Source: Leucogyrophana mollusca (taxonomy: Eukaryota; Basidiomycota; Agaricomycetes; Boletales). Taken from it: 64,000 bases of DNA. Below are positions 12,541 through 24,944 of the stretch, piece after piece; within the stretch, counting starts at the first letter, position 1; each line of letters starts with the position of its first letter. The notes under the pieces are model-generated. The model saw only the letters and a program-made list of their open reading frames with translations. It searched no databases and was not told the origin of the DNA. The stretch is taken from assembly GCA_021014945.1 (NCBI GenBank), contig MU266345.1:153051-217050 (forward strand). Reading direction: 5' to 3'. A program made the translations under genes and the position numbers.

Positions 12541-12918
12541 AGGGAGAGGATGATGGGATCGTCAGGGGGTCCAGAACTTTGTGGGATGGCTTGTAAAGTT
12601 GTAGCGACCAGACTGGTATCGGGGGTGGCAACGGAGTCCGGCTCCCACGTGCAGCGGCATACCGGCGCAGATGGGGGGTGTTGATAGTGTCGGTGGGTGG
12701 GGTGAAGAGGCGATTTTGCTCAAACGAATGAGAACGGAGGGAGACCTGTAGTCAAAACGATGGGAGATTGCAAGAGTCAGATACCTGCCGATTACTCTTA
12801 GGGTCTGTTCAGTTGCACTTCGGGATACACATCCGTCAAGGGAAGCGACGGCGTTCATTTTCTGCGTAGCAAAGTTGCTGTTACCGGTGCATACGTCCAT
12901 ACACCATGCATAACCACA
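12541..12918. other. Intergenic region downstream of IPI3
   Basis: About 380 bp; it probably includes the IPI3 3' untranslated region. The minus-strand ORF at 12562-12900 has no recognised domain. Confidence 0.4.
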
Positions 12919-14852
12919 TCATCTCCGCTCCTTCTTCCGCGTTCTCCCAGAATCGCGTTCCGCCTCCTCGGCCTCCATCCCGAAGTTACTTGCCTCATTT
13001 TGCGTCCCATTTGTGCCCTGGGGCAGTTTTAGTTTCTCCTTTTCCTTCCCTTGGGAGATAACACGCTGCACGACCGTCTCCCACATCATGTCGTTCACGC
13101 CCTTCGCCTTCCCGAGCTGTTCTCGGAGCTCCTGCACTTCCGCCTCGAGCTCTGCCACTCGTGCGGTGTTCGACGGCTTCCCGCTGCTGTCGGAGAGAGT
13201 AGGCTGTACAAAGTATGCGTGATCCCGGATGAGCTCGGATTGGGGATAGGTGTATGACGTTGCTGTATAACTATCATCCTAGGTGTACACATTAGTCCCG
13301 AAGTCAAATCCGCCTGCAAGAGGGCAGGGGGAGACATACGTTTTCGTGCTGTTGGACGGGTAATATCATTGCGACCTCGTGTGCCTCTCGCGCCTTTGCG
13401 TCACGCATCCTTTGGAAAGGTGCAACAGGCCTCACGGGGATAAGATCGGCGCTGTTGAGTGAGACCGAGGGAGAGAGATTGAGGGAGATGTGTCCAAATA
13501 GGTCCGGGGGCTTGAGCAAGGTCGCGAGGTGTGTTATTGGGACCCCCTTGTGCGTCGAGATGGTGCGAAGGAGTTGGTGCGAGGCAACGTCATGAACAAG
13601 GATGAGTCCCGTCGCTGTGCCAACCAAGAGGAGGGAGGTGGTGAGCGATAGTGCGAGCGTCGTGATTGGCTGCCTGATTTCACCGTAGTGAGTTTACGTT
13701 TATCTCTAGGTGTTGTGAACATTGATTACCCCACTGAAATAAGCCTCTTCCTCCGCCCCTGCTCGTCTTCGTCCCCAATGCGAATGACATCAGTAGCACC
13801 GGCACCACCAACAGCTTCGATAACCTGGCCCCCGACGTTGCTTGCGCGCTGGCGGAAGAGGTTGACTTGGTGTATCGATCCCTGCACAGAGGCGGCGAAG
13901 AAGAGACGTTCGGTGACGTCCCATGCGATGCAAGAGATGGGTTGGGGGAAGTGGAAGGTCGTGAGGAGGGAATGCGATGTTATGTCCCAGAGCTGTTTTT
14001 ACACCATTGTATATGGATGAATGAGCATCTTAAAGAAAGACGAAAAAGGCGTACCTTGACAGTATGATCCACTGAAGCGGTAAGAATGCGACAGGTGGGG
14101 AAAGCACCGAAGCCACAAATTATGTCTGTTACAGGTAACGTGTGGTCTGATAACGTGCAATACGGCGTCACTAGTTCATTTTGAAGGTCGTCGTCGACTA
14201 ATCTGTTATTTAGAAGATTTAGTCTGGTCGGGTCAAAAAATTCGCAGGTTGTGATTAACCTCGACACAGACCAGACGCCCACGCCAGAGTCCTCGCTGCC
14301 CGAAACAAGTGCAGCGCCGTCGTGGGTAAATTTTAGCACGTTTACTTGGCGGTAGTGTGCATCCCATGAGTTGTACAAGATACCTGAAGCGACCTACTGA
14401 GTCGAGAATGTCAGATCAGGGTGGAGAGCGAAGTAGAAAGGCGCAACGTGCCTCCCAAAGGTATATTCGCCCTTGCGATGTACCGCCAGCGCAATACCCG
14501 CCTCGTCTGTCAACAGCAATACACGAAAGTCTCTCTGGCAAGATGATCTTGAGCGTAAGTTGATCCTATCGCACAATCTATAAATCTATCGTAACCGACA
14601 AGCACAATGACTGAGGGCCCCCACTTTTTGAAAGTTGTAGACATTTAGCACGGACTTGTCTGCTTGTGCAGCGAGCAGGAATCCGCCATGGCCATCCCGT
14701 GTCTCGACAAAAGCAGTCGACTGGGTCGACGAGGTTGTTTGCTTGAAGGATGCAAGAGATGAGCCTGTGTGGATATCGTGGAGGGTTATTGCTCCGGGGC
14801 CTGAGCTTGAGCTCGAGCCCGTAGCACAGAGGATAGTTTCTTGGAGGTGCAT
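12919..14852 (-). CDS. IPI3: WD40 protein of the Rix1 complex, Ipi3/WDR18
   Basis: Nucleolar WD-repeat subunit of the Rix1 complex used in ITS2 processing and pre-60S ribosome maturation. The chosen start at 14852 gives MHLQETILCATGSSSSSGPG. WD-type blades follow across several exons: AITLHDIHTGSSLASF, LLAAQADKSVLNVYNFQK, YNSWDAHYRQVNVLKFTHD, ALVSGSEDSGVGVWSVSRL, CRILTASVDHTVK, SCIAWDVTERLFFAASVQGS and LLLVGTATGLILVHDVAS. The C-terminus is a coiled coil (MAELEAEVQELREQLGKAKG) ending in KKERR, which fits Ipi3 proteins. The stop is at 12919-12921. Spacing to the divergent VMA12 start is only 115 bp. Confidence 0.85.
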
Positions 14853-14967
14853 TTTCAGACTCGGGTTCAGCCACACCGAAATGTGTCACAGCTTGCCACG
14901 AAAGACAGCACGTCGTTCTGAACGCTTTTGATTCTTTTTCTGGTGCGAGCCAGCAACACTGCAAAAT
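14853..14967. promoter_or_regulatory. Shared divergent promoter of IPI3 and VMA12
   Basis: Just 115 bp separate the two opposing start codons. No TATA box is evident. Confidence 0.55.
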
Positions 14968-15742
14968 ATGTCCACTACACAGGACTTGAACATTTCACTG
15001 GAACCCCACTTACGGAAAGCCCTAACTGAACTTCCCAGTGTCCTACCAATCGAGCTTTTGGACGAGCTAGCGTCGTATCTCAATCGACCAGAAGGACCAT
15101 CGAACACGATACCCTATGGCGTCCTTCACAAGGTATCCTTGTGGTCTCGGACATCCTCAGGCCAAGATGCCTTACAAAATTGCACTCCACCGCTCGACCC
15201 ACGTTCATATTCGATGGTTGCGCTCCTCGCCGGCACGCGCACGTCACCCGAGAAGAAATTCCCGGCGTACGCCGCAAAAGATCCAGAGGCTGAGAGACGA
15301 AGAGCAGCCGATGACCGGAAAGCAGTTTCAACCGTCATTAATGCTGTACTAAGCGTCGCTGGCACCGGATTCGCCACATGGTGGGCGAGCGAAAGGACTG
15401 GACTTAGGGTTGAGTGGGTATGTACGTTTCCGCCGTGCCCGCCCGGAATTTGTTCAAATCGACATTGGCGTTTGTTTTTAGAGGGCATTGTTGGCGGTAT
15501 CCGCTGCATTGCTTGTTGCCCTCGCAGAGATCATCCTCTATGTCATCTGGGACTCGAGAAGAAACGCAACAACCCAGAAACCGAAACAGCGAGCTTCTCC
15601 AGTAGTCGCTGAGACTAAACGTGACAGCGATGAGGGAGACGATGTGGTGTCCGCTGCTCTAACATCCAGTACGCGCCACGAAGCCTCACTCTTGCGGCAG
15701 CGAGTTGGGGCTTCGGCAGTTTCGCCTGGAGAGTCATTATGA
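14968..15742 (+). CDS. VMA12: V-ATPase assembly factor Vma12 (TMEM199-like)
   Basis: Endoplasmic-reticulum membrane factor that assembles the Vo sector of the vacuolar H+-ATPase. Two exons: 14968 to about 15418, then about 15481-15742. Exon 1 starts MSTTQDLNISLEPHLRKAL and carries SYSMVALLAGTRTSPEKKF and RRAADDRKAVSTVINAVLSV, the typical Vma12 region before the first membrane helix. A GTATGT donor near 15419 and a TTTTTAG acceptor restore the second helix (ALLAVSAALLVALAEIILYV, then IWDSRR). The cytosolic tail is Ser/Thr/Lys-rich. Two hydrophobic helices near the C-terminus and a length of about 240 residues agree with the family. Confidence 0.85.
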
Positions 15743-16199
15743 ACGATTGCTTCAGTTGTCACCGTCGGCATCGACTTCAAAGGCGGTGAGGGCTACTAGA
15801 TAAATACTTATACCCTGCGTTCAGGTACAATGTCTGAAGGATTCGCTCAAGCACACTCGTCTACGGGGGCATTGGTGTCAGAGACAAGGATTTCAACAGG
15901 TTATATATGCGTCCGTTGACCCAGAATACTTGCATGTCCAAAGGACAGGGGAAGCACTATGCTGTCCAACTTGTATTAGTCCCCCGAATGGTATCATAAC
16001 ACATAACATATCGAAGAATACCTAGGTCTTCGCGACTCCAGACCGTATCCGATCACCATAAACCTGACCCGCCCAGATGTTGCAGAGCCCGATGTCGACA
16101 GTGCGAAAGATTCCAGCGGTGGTGTCCAATGCTTAAGGTTTGGGGCGCGATATACGGGCTGCTTCAATCAGCGGATAACGGACAGCAACAGAAACCCAG
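15743..16199. other. Convergent intergenic region, no gene seen
   Basis: About 460 bp between the VMA12 stop and the BRAP2-like stop. No supported ORF; presumably two 3' untranslated regions. Confidence 0.5.
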
Positions 16200-18287
16200 C
16201 TACCCCTTCTTGCTTTTCTTCTTCCTGTTGGTGGTTCCAATTGCCGGGGGAACAACAGGTAGCTCGACGGACCCTCCTGCAGCTTCCGCCTCGGCGCCAC
16301 CACCTTGCTCGATCTTCGTCCTGGCCTCCAAGAAGATCATCACGTCCCTGACCTGGTCCTGCAACTCCGATATTTGCGCACTGAACTCTCCCTTCTGCCT
16401 CTCCGCCTGCTCAGCACGTTCTTTCATGTTTCCCAAGTTCTTCAAAAGACTCTCACTGACCGCCTTTTCCTCCTTGAGCTCCTTCTCGAACTTACGAGCC
16501 AAGTCCGCCAGCTTTTCGGCCTTCTTCTCAGCTTTGATTTTATCTCGATAGGTTTCGTTGATCTTCTCTTCCTCTTCCTTCCTTCGCAGCATTTCTTGTT
16601 CTCTCGCCTCCGCACGTTCTTTTTCCGCGTCTTTGCTCAGCCTTTCCACCAGATTTCGCAGCTCTTCAACCTGTGTCTTCAGCTCCGCAGTCTGCTCCTC
16701 GTAGAATGATCGCTGCGAGTCCAACTGCGACGTGAGGAGATAGGAGTACTCAATCCCAATCGCCTCGATCTTCTCCGCGCTGAGGCTATCCGCATGGCTA
16801 GGTCCAAGTGCCCCATCATCTCGTGAATTCATGCCCATGGACGAAGCGGCCGACGGCAGCTCGACCAACTTGCCATCGGCCTTATTCTGAATGAGGCGGT
16901 GTACATACCCGTCCCCAGCATAGTCCCACACCCGCTGCGTCTCAAGCTCGAGCGCGTATAGATGAGTCGTGCGTTCGTAGTGCGCATGTGCATGTGCACG
17001 ACCGTATCGGCCGCAGCCGATGTTCCCGCAAATGAGGCAGATCCAGAGGTTGGTTATGGAGGAACAGTCAGCGCAGGTGGAGAGCGCTGGGGTTGTGTTA
17101 TGCGAGAATGGGATGGGGCGCGAACGGGATGTGGAGGAGGGCGGATGGGATGAGAGAAGAGTCTGAGAGTATCGGCATACAGGACATCTGGAAAGCAGAT
17201 TTTAGTGACTTTTGTGATTTCTGAAAAATAGGACGCTACCTGCTGTCGCCCCATTTGCTCAAACACATGCAATGGAAGGTATGTGAGCATGGGACAGTAA
17301 TGAGGCCCGTCACTGCGGAATCCATCCTCTCGAGACAGACGGGACACGTAGGGAGCTCGTACATCGAAGACTGCGGAGACCCTAGATGTGATATAGCAGT
17401 CGAAACGGCGTCGTCAGTGTCGATCTGTACTGACAGCACGTGGACAACATGACATGTCTCGGGCTAGATGATCAGATAGTGTTAGGCAACGCTATTTTCG
17501 AGTGCTTTCATTCGGTGACTTACGTCCATCGAATTGAAAGGCTTTCCGTTATATGCTTCTGCAAACTCGTTGGCTTCGTCAGCTTGTCTGAATTTGATGA
17601 TGGCGACGGAACGGTTGGGAGCAGAATCCCTGAATGGCACGCTGTGAGGGATGATACATCATGTGAAGCATCAAGACAAACCGGATGAGTCGGAGATGCG
17701 CCATACCCTCTGCAGCTGGTGCCACGAACGCCAGGAAGTCTGAAGGCGTCATCCACGAAGGTACAGCAAGAACACCTAGCATTATCCCGTCTTCATAGAC
17801 CGTTTCTCTTGCCGAAGCGATAGCAGTAGAGGTAGATGGTGAACTGTCTGCATCGTCAAGGCGCCGACCGTTACAGTCGCGATACAGATGGACAGTTCCT
17901 TCCGGCAAGTTCGTAGAGCCCGACTTTGTTCGTACATTGGGAACGAACTCTGCCACGACAGGTCCTAACAACGAAAAGCGTCGGTCGTCTTGTGAACTAC
18001 AAAGATCAAAGCAACTCACCTTTCCTTGACTCTTTCTCTTTTCCCGTGTATACTGCGGTATTCATGTCTTCGAAATCAATCCAGTCAAGTCGAATAGGCC
18101 CGTATCTGTAGTCCTTATGAGCTGGGTTGAACAAGGCGTTTCTCCGAGCTGTTGGTTTGGGAGGATGAGAAGGGAGATGTTGGAATAGGTTCTTTGGGAT
18201 AAAAGTATCGACTGAGCTCGAGTGCGGATGGGATTGGGATATCTCGGCCTTCCTATGAACGACAACTCGTATGTGGTACCCTCGCAT
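16200..18287 (-). CDS. BRAP2/Etp1-like RING-H2 and ZnF-UBP E3 ligase
   Basis: Cytosolic RING protein related to human BRAP2 and yeast Etp1. The start at 18287 gives MRGYHIRVVVHRKAE. The N-terminal BRAP2 (RRM-like) domain includes GIMLGVLAVPSWMTPSDFL and, after introns, RSVAIIKFRQADEANEF and AYNGKPFNS. The RING-H2 finger follows (ELPTCPVCLERMDSAVTG, CSHTFHCMCLSKW, CPVCR). Next is a UBP zinc finger: CADCSSITNLWICLICGN, GCGRYGRAHAHAH, THLYALELETQRVWDYAGDG. The last exon (16200-16931) is a long Glu/Lys coiled coil, ending in the basic tail NRKKKSKKG. This order (RRM-like, RING, UBP, coiled coil) is diagnostic. It diverges from the ataxin-10 gene 170 bp away. Confidence 0.9.
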
Positions 18288-18458
18288 TATTCTTGTCCTT
18301 CCGCCACTGGCATGTCCGCCAAGATCGCAGTGGTAGAGCTGTGTAGAGTTTTATGTAAGGGCAGATCAATGATCAATTTGAGGCACTGCCTATGCACAGT
18401 GACGCTGAATCTCGCTGATGCCCTAGCGGAGTGTCACGGAGCTCCTCAAAAATCATAC
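18288..18458. promoter_or_regulatory. Shared divergent promoter of BRAP2-like and ataxin-10 genes
   Basis: About 170 bp between the BRAP2-like start and the chosen ataxin-10 start. The plus-strand frame is open through part of it, so the ataxin-10 start could be a little further upstream. Confidence 0.45.
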
Positions 18459-20621
18459 ATGGAACGGCTTTCTCCTCTGGGCTCCAAGACGACCGATCCA
18501 GGTATGCCAGAGCTTGATTCTCCAAATGCTCGCTTCTGTGAAGCTTTTGCCGGGTTCACCAGCAAAAGTGGAAAAGAAAGCGCTACCGCATTGATAAGAG
18601 TGCTCGATGGGATCGCGAGTGATTTGGCTAGAGATGAGGGCCTTCGGTATGTTTTGTGTACTTCCTTGAAGGGGGAGAGGGGAATAACAGACCTGCTCAC
18701 TCGTGTAGACAGAAGATAGGTTCTGAGGAACCATCTATCTGGTCCAGCTTACGACAACTTTGGAACTTGTTCATCGGTCCCACCTCAGATGAAGAGAGCG
18801 CTGAGATGGGTATCCTCATTACGAGCGTAGCGAGGTTCACAAGAAACCTTGTCGCCGGGGTACCGATAAACCAGAAGCTAGCGTAGTCAGTAATTCATCT
18901 CCCACATCTCGCAACTACACTAATCAGAGTGGCTTCTAGCGATAACGAGCCTGCTCTGCGCCGGATCTTGCACAAGTACAGCTCATGGTCTGTTTACCAG
19001 GACACTGACTGTGAGTGCCAATCGGCAAGGAGACTCGTGAGTTTGAGCGTAGCCCGCTCAGAAGTCTTACATCACAGCCTTCGTCGTCACTCGCATGGCC
19101 GTCCAGACGCTCTCCAATATTGTCACCAGCAACGAGGAGCTCATGTCACGCTTTTGGAAGACTTACATGAGCCTCCCTGAGGAGCAAGTAATCCTTATGT
19201 GAGATCTGCTGCTCGGTAACGATACGACAACTCGCTCACGCCTTCCCTCATATGAGTCGGCTGCTCACTTCTCCTGACACGCGGACCGTCCTTTCAACTA
19301 TGGTCCTCGTCGTAAATTGCGTACACGAAAATAAAGAACGTTGGTACGTAAACCGTGCTCTAGAACTCTGCGTGGTATTCTTGTGATTTGACAAAAAGGA
19401 CCTCTGAAGTTCCATGCTCACAAAAGCACCCGCAGGTATACGAATTTGTATAACCTTACTGGACCGCATGGTGTCCCTTTACGATGCCGAGGAATCTAGC
19501 GACGGGGGGAAAGCTTTTGACTACGGGTACTTAATGAGTCCCCAAATCTACTTTGTGGTAAATTTACTCTGGTCAGGTACCATCTCTTCGCACATCTCTT
19601 CGATGGAGGATTCACCGCTGATCTATACGCACATTTATCAGTGTAAGTAAGGCCAATACTCAGTGTTCTCAGAAACCAGATACTGATGCTATCCGAATAG
19701 GCCCGGGGAGGTTATCACGCCGCACCAGACAACTCTTTTGAAGCTCCTGGACTCGCATCTACAGTCCTCGCATTCCAATTCCATCCATCGCCAATTATGT
19801 CCAATGACATCCGGATGCTTCTTCGAACTTTCGACGTACGCACAGTCCGCAATTAAACAAGCCATAGCGTCCGAAATCCCGGACAACGCGGACGGCCGTG
19901 ATGCTCATTTAGTGCCCAAGGAGCTCGATTTACTCTTGCCCAAAGTGTGCGAGGCACTTGTGCTCGTGACACAGTGCATCGTAACAATAACGTTATCCTC
20001 CGCAAGTGTGAGAGTGGATGACTTGATAACGGGTCAGGATCTCCGATCCGTCTTCAATAACGCACGCTCGGAGCATGGTCAGAGCACCGTCGATAGCGCT
20101 GTAGGCGAGTGGGTTTTCCTGAGCCTCTGGCGTTACGATTTCCATTTAATACACCTGAATTCAGAATTGCTGCGGCTTTTGGACAGGTTTCTTCCACGAA
20201 TCAATTTTGGAAAGGCCGTTCCGCCACCATCAGCGGACAATCGCCAATCTTCTGTCGCGGTGACAGATCCCGCTGGCTTTTTTTATGTGAAACGCGATCT
20301 TGTCCGCTTGCTAGGTATACTTTGTCATCGAGACAAGGGGGTCCAGGACCGTATCCGAGATATCAATGGTATCCCAGTGATTATGAATATGTGCGTCGTG
20401 GATGAAAGAAATCCCTGTGCGTGTCGACATCTGTGTCGTTGACAGTTGGAACTCATCATTGCCCCTCGTAACCAGATCTTCGGGAACATGCTATCCTTAC
20501 ACTACGAAATCTTTTAGAAGGAAACAAAGAAAATCAAGCGGTTGTCGACAGCATCCAGCCTTCTGGAAGATGGGATGATGAAGGAGTGCTGCGTGAGACA
20601 CCTGGTGCTACACGCAAGTAG
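18459..20621 (+). CDS. Ataxin-10 homologue (Ctr86 family)
   Basis: Armadillo-like repeat protein of the ataxin-10/Ctr86 family. The exact cellular role in fungi is not settled. Exons join as: ALIRVLDGIASDLARDEGLR, IWSSLRQLWNLFIGP, VARFTRNLVAGVPINQK, RRILHKYSSWSVYQDTD, VVTRMAVQTLSNIVTSNEEL (helical repeats), then a long exon at about 19702-20385. The C-terminal ataxin-10 signature is clear: VKRDLVRLLGILCHRDKG, VQDRIRDINGIPVIMNMCVV, DERNP, then after an intron LRNLLEGNKENQAVVDSIQP. The stop TAG is at 20619-20621. The start at 18459 (MERLSPLGSK) is a guess, since the frame is open further up. The C-terminus converges with LEO1 at a distance of 81 bp. Confidence 0.85.
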
Positions 20622-20702
20622 TCGATATCGGTAGCGAGACGACGGACAGATACATAGATAGAATGTCATGTTCACACACACAATGAAATGACGTGTGCTA
20701 TT

Positions 20703-22520
20703 TCAATCTTCCTCCTCGTCTTCAAAGTCAATTGCCCTCTTCTTCCGTGCTCCGGATCCAGCCTTTCGGACCCTGTGCTCCTCTTCCTCCTCTTCTTCGC
20801 TTTCCACGTCCATATCCTGATCTCCATCTTGGTTACGCTCGGGGCCTTTTTCTTTATGCTCCCCTGGGTCTCGCTTCCGGTTGCGCTCGTGCATCTGCTT
20901 GCCAATTGCGGCATCCATTCGATCCAGCGGGTCCTCCTCTTGCTCCTCGCGATTCCGCTTCTTCTTATTACCCCTCGAGGTCCCATCATATTCAGCGTCG
21001 TCGTCTGACTCATCGGCGACCACGAAATCGTCCTCTTGGTATTCACCGGGGCCCTTCTTCTGGTCTGCCTCCTTTCGCTTAGCACTGCGCGAGCCGCCCG
21101 CGTCATCCTCATCCTCCGAGGCCTCGTACTCTGGCTCTTCATCATCAGACCAGACATCATGTCCTGTTCTCTTCTTCGGATAATTTGTTCTCTTTCTCCG
21201 TACGCCAAATCCAGCATCCTCCGCCTTCTTTTTGGACTTCTTCGCTGATTGCTTTATCAACTCCATCTTCTCGCGTTCAGGGTCCATTGTCGGATCAGCC
21301 ACCATCCGCAGACGCGCAACCTTGTTGTGCTTCTGTCCGACAGCACGCACAAGCATGCGGTGGGTTTCCGACTGCATGCCGGTTGGCCGAAGAGTCATGT
21401 AGCCAGTAATTGCGGCTTCGGCTTGGAGTACCTCGGACCGTTTGTGCTGCGCGACGAGATAAGTTAAACCTTGCATTTTTGAACCAGAGGCTGGTTGTTG
21501 GGACCCTGAGGGTTGGGATTGAGAGGCCTGAGATGGTTGCGAACCGCCCAGTGATTGGCGTGCGACACCTCCTGACGTGTCGATGGTCTGGTTGATATCA
21601 AATAGTTCTTTGCCTAATCGCAGACTAAGGGTACCATCGGACCAACGGATCACGCGACTATTGGATTGTCGTTTCTGAAAGAGGGTGCTTAGTAGCGTCA
21701 CGGTAGAATTCGGCGGATAACATACATCTTGCCCAAACTCATCCTTGATCCACCTCCACCGTACAGTGTTTTCTACTTTGAGCTTGATGGTCATGCTTTT
21801 CTCGCGGACGTTCTCGGTTTGGTGAGTATCGTCGTCGTCATGCTCTGGCCCAATGTATGTATCAGGGTGGTATGGTTTAGAGTCCACTTTGACAAAGTTT
21901 GGCATTCGAATCACCCAATGCTGCACAAGTATGCAAGCCTGAGTGTGTGCGGATAAAGATGGTAGTGCGCGGCTTACTTCACCATTTGAGCTTCTCGGTA
22001 CAGGGATATTGGGTATCCGTACGTCAGCTTCCTGGATTTGTTCTACCACGGGTTGAGGTTCCTCCGGCTCAAGGTATTCCATTGCTTTTCGCCGGTCTTT
22101 CTCTGTTTGGGATAAGTCGTCAGACTCGAACCCGGATTCACCTGGGGTTGCATCAGGAGCACTAGGACGTAAAAGTCAGACGGGTTCGAGAATAGCTGGA
22201 CATACAGGTACTATGGGGCTTCACCTATCCGATTTGACATCCACGTCGTTTGCTCTCATTTCATCCAAATCGGCGTCGTTTCCAAAGAGATCTTCCATCT
22301 CTTCGTCAGCGTTCCCATCGTCACGCGAATGAGCGGCCTGTTCTTGCTTGGGAGCTACGACCTCCTCCAACAGTGGTATGACATCGGCGCTTGGAGGCTT
22401 CATATCCACATCGTTGTCAAGAACTTCTTGTTTAGTGTGCTGGGGCAGTCCACGGGAGTCGGAAGAGAAGTTGTAAATAGCATTGTCTGGCTGGGCCAAA
22501 GCGCCGGCCAAGGATGACAT
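20703..22520 (-). CDS. LEO1: Paf1 complex subunit Leo1
   Basis: Nuclear subunit of the Paf1 complex, which travels with RNA polymerase II and supports co-transcriptional histone modification. The start at 22520 gives MSSLAGALAQPDNAIYNFSS, followed by an acidic region (DEEMEDLFGNDADLDEM). After short introns comes the Leo1 core: RIPNIPVPRSSNGE, HWVIRMPNFVKVDSKPYHPD, TVRWRWIKDEFGQ, SNSRVIRWSDGTLSLRLGKE and AQHKRSEVLQAEAAITGYMT. The C-terminal third is a highly charged Lys/Glu/Asp tract (SEEEEEEEHRVRKAG) ending FEDEEED, as in other Leo1 proteins. Plus-strand ORFs over this exon are low-complexity shadows. Confidence 0.95.
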
Positions 22521-23375
22521 GGCTTTCCTTGACAGAGTTACAGCCGCGATAGCAGATGACTTTGGCTTTGTATGGCCGTCACAACCAAGGCTGAGCAGGT
22601 GTTCCAACCTTCCTTCGCCAAATATGGAAAATTTGTGGCAAGATTACACGCACAGCGGCCATGTATCGCCAAACAAACCTGGAACTTTGTTGATTCTTAG
22701 CAGGGCGTACTCATCTGGTCATATTTTCCTGATCTTATCCCGGACCCCCGTGCCTGTTTACAGTACAGAAATGAATACGCCGTTGACAGCTTTGGGGCGT
22801 CCCACGGGACACAACGACGATTCGTGGCTTGGAAATCGAGACGAGCTGCTGTCTCACCCCATGGCACTTTCTGGGGAGGCCTCAAATCTGTGGCTTGAGC
22901 ACTAGCTAGATCGGAAGTGCTGTAGAAGATCTTCCGCGGCGAACGTACAGCTTCCCAGGATCGACTCAGATCTCGCCACGGAATTGCACCACAGAGCAAC
23001 GGCGGTCTGAACGCCACGACAGAGTACTGATCTCTGCCATCATGACATACCGCCACTTGGTAGCCCACATGTGATAGCGGCATTCGCAAGGTTCGGTTGC
23101 CCCTTCGAAAAGCGTAGTCTGGCAGGTGCCTGGGTAGGGCTATATCCTAGAATAACTGTACTCGCAGTCTGAGGGACATGCATTACTTGGATTTTGTTGG
23201 ATTGCCGGAACCTCCAAATGGGCACATAGCTACAACCCTCGAGGCCAATGTTACGCGATCCCGCCAACACGCTTGGTCGCATATAACCCAGTGCATTCCA
23301 TGTTCCACGGCGAAAATTCCTGGCTGGAACCCTTCACAGCAAGTTGCTGTACCTTCCGCCTCAGCCCCAACGTCC
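22521..23375. other. Intergenic region between LEO1 and family copy A
   Basis: About 850 bp with no recognised gene. It must contain the LEO1 promoter on the left and the copy A promoter on the right. Confidence 0.45.
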
Positions 23376-23383
23376 TATAAAAA
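23376..23383 (+). promoter_or_regulatory. TATA box of family copy A
   Basis: The sequence CCTATAAAAAGG, about 95 bp before the ATG at 23476, is a strong TATA element. Confidence 0.55.
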
Positions 23384-23475
23384 GGACATCGCTGTGACGC
23401 TGTTCCCCTCTCCTTTCGTATTTCACTCCTGCGACGTTGGTCCCCGCCTCCCTTTGTCCTTTCACTACCACCAAC

Positions 23476-24944
23476 ATGTCCAGCGAGCCTCAAGATATCT
23501 CCGCTTTCATCCACTGGCCCGGAGATGAGTTATTCACGGACGGCAACAACAACGATTATTATTGTGGTTTCATGTCTGGTCCTCAGCAGACCATCTCACC
23601 ATCTCAATACGTGGGTGTTTTCTTCACGGTCAACGTGCCTTCGCCAGTTTAACGAAAACATGTCAGCAGCACCCGGACCCCACGTTCCCTTACAATCCAT
23701 CTTCGAGCTCTGTTACAAGGACCTACAGTCCTACCCTTGTTCCTGCTGTGGGGCGATACGTCGACCAAGCTCCTGTGACAGGGGGGTACAGCAATCCCAG
23801 CGACAACCCGTGTCGTCCCGACCTCCATCGCATTAAAACTCACTTTTCCTACACGCCGATATACGACGTTGGGATGTCTTCGTCTCCGCCGAGCACTGCC
23901 CCAGTACCGACACCAGACATGTCTGGAGCACATCTATTTCCTCCAGTGCAATTCCGCGCAACGCCGCCATTATCCGCGACCGGTGGAATTCGGCAAATTA
24001 TGGGAAGAATTGTATGTGTCCCATCAGATACATACCATATTAAGTGACCGATATTCTTCCCGTAGGACCTCGGTACTTACGAACCGATGTATCAAAAGGA
24101 GTCGTCTATGCTGTCACCATACTCATCCACCCCTTCCGTCTCCAGGGAGCCCAGCACGTCCGTTGAGGTCAGTCCCCGATCTGTTGTTGATGACCAGGTA
24201 ATTTGGATATTTCCTCTTTGCCTCCTTTCGGTTGACCCTGGTTCAGGACGATATTCGCCCCACACCCAGGGAACATGTTGAGATCTGGAAACGCACCCGC
24301 GATGACGCTATTATAACCACTGGAACGGGTATATTCATCCCTCAGACAATATACCAACCGCATACTCTCGCCGATCGTGAACGCTACATAAAAAAGGCTA
24401 GCCTATCCCATCCGATCATCTTCTTTGCAGATGACCCTCACGAGTGGGGTATCCCACTCGAGGATGCCCTTCGAGCCCGGATGAAGCGCCTCATGGGCAA
24501 AGACGATCATATGTTCGAGGACTGCGGACCTAGCGTGTCCATTCGTATTCAGGTAATTTCTGACATGTCGTACTTTTATAGCATGCTCATGTTCATCCCC
24601 CTACAGTGGCCAGGTTATGATGCATGGACCAGGCAAATCCCTACGAAAGACTTTCGCGTTCCCAAAGGACCAATTACTAAGGGTAAACTCGCGAAGAATA
24701 TAGCGAATTGTGTGAAACGTTTCATCGAGGTGGGTAGCTTGATCAGAATAAGGACCGCGAGTATTTCTCACTGACCGAGAATTTCTAGAAAATGGAGAAA
24801 GAGCCAATGCACGAAGACGCCGACAAAAGGTGGAGGGTAGGCCCTCGCCACATCAAAATTGAAGACCTTATCCTTGTCAGCCTTCACCATATCTCGCAAG
24901 GCTCTTGGCAGCCACAATTACGCCTACGAAGGCAAATCCTTTGA
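23476..24944 (+). CDS. Uncharacterised local family, copy A (intact)
   Basis: I do not recognise a named domain. Exons join with phase-0 introns. Exon 1 (23476-23610) starts MSSEPQDISAFIHWPGDE. The next exon begins at CACCCG (about 23671) and is Pro/Ser-rich, with the block CRPDLHRIKTHF shared with copy F. A small exon follows, then the conserved core: GTGIFIPQTIYQPHTLADRE, FADDPHEWGIPLEDALRAR, FEDCGPSVSIRIQ, an intron, WPGYDAWTRQIPTKDFRVPK, GPITKGKLAKNIANCVKRF, an intron, RWRVGPRHIKIEDLILVSLH and GSWQPQLRLRRQIL-stop. The N-terminal half looks disordered and is the least conserved part; the core is strongly conserved between copies. No signal peptide or membrane helix is seen. A close relative of copy F (type 1). 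Confidence 0.7.

Noticed and set aside
20672..21217. 181-codon minus-strand ORF inside LEO1
   Set aside because: It is a shifted-frame shadow of the acidic, low-complexity LEO1 C-terminus.
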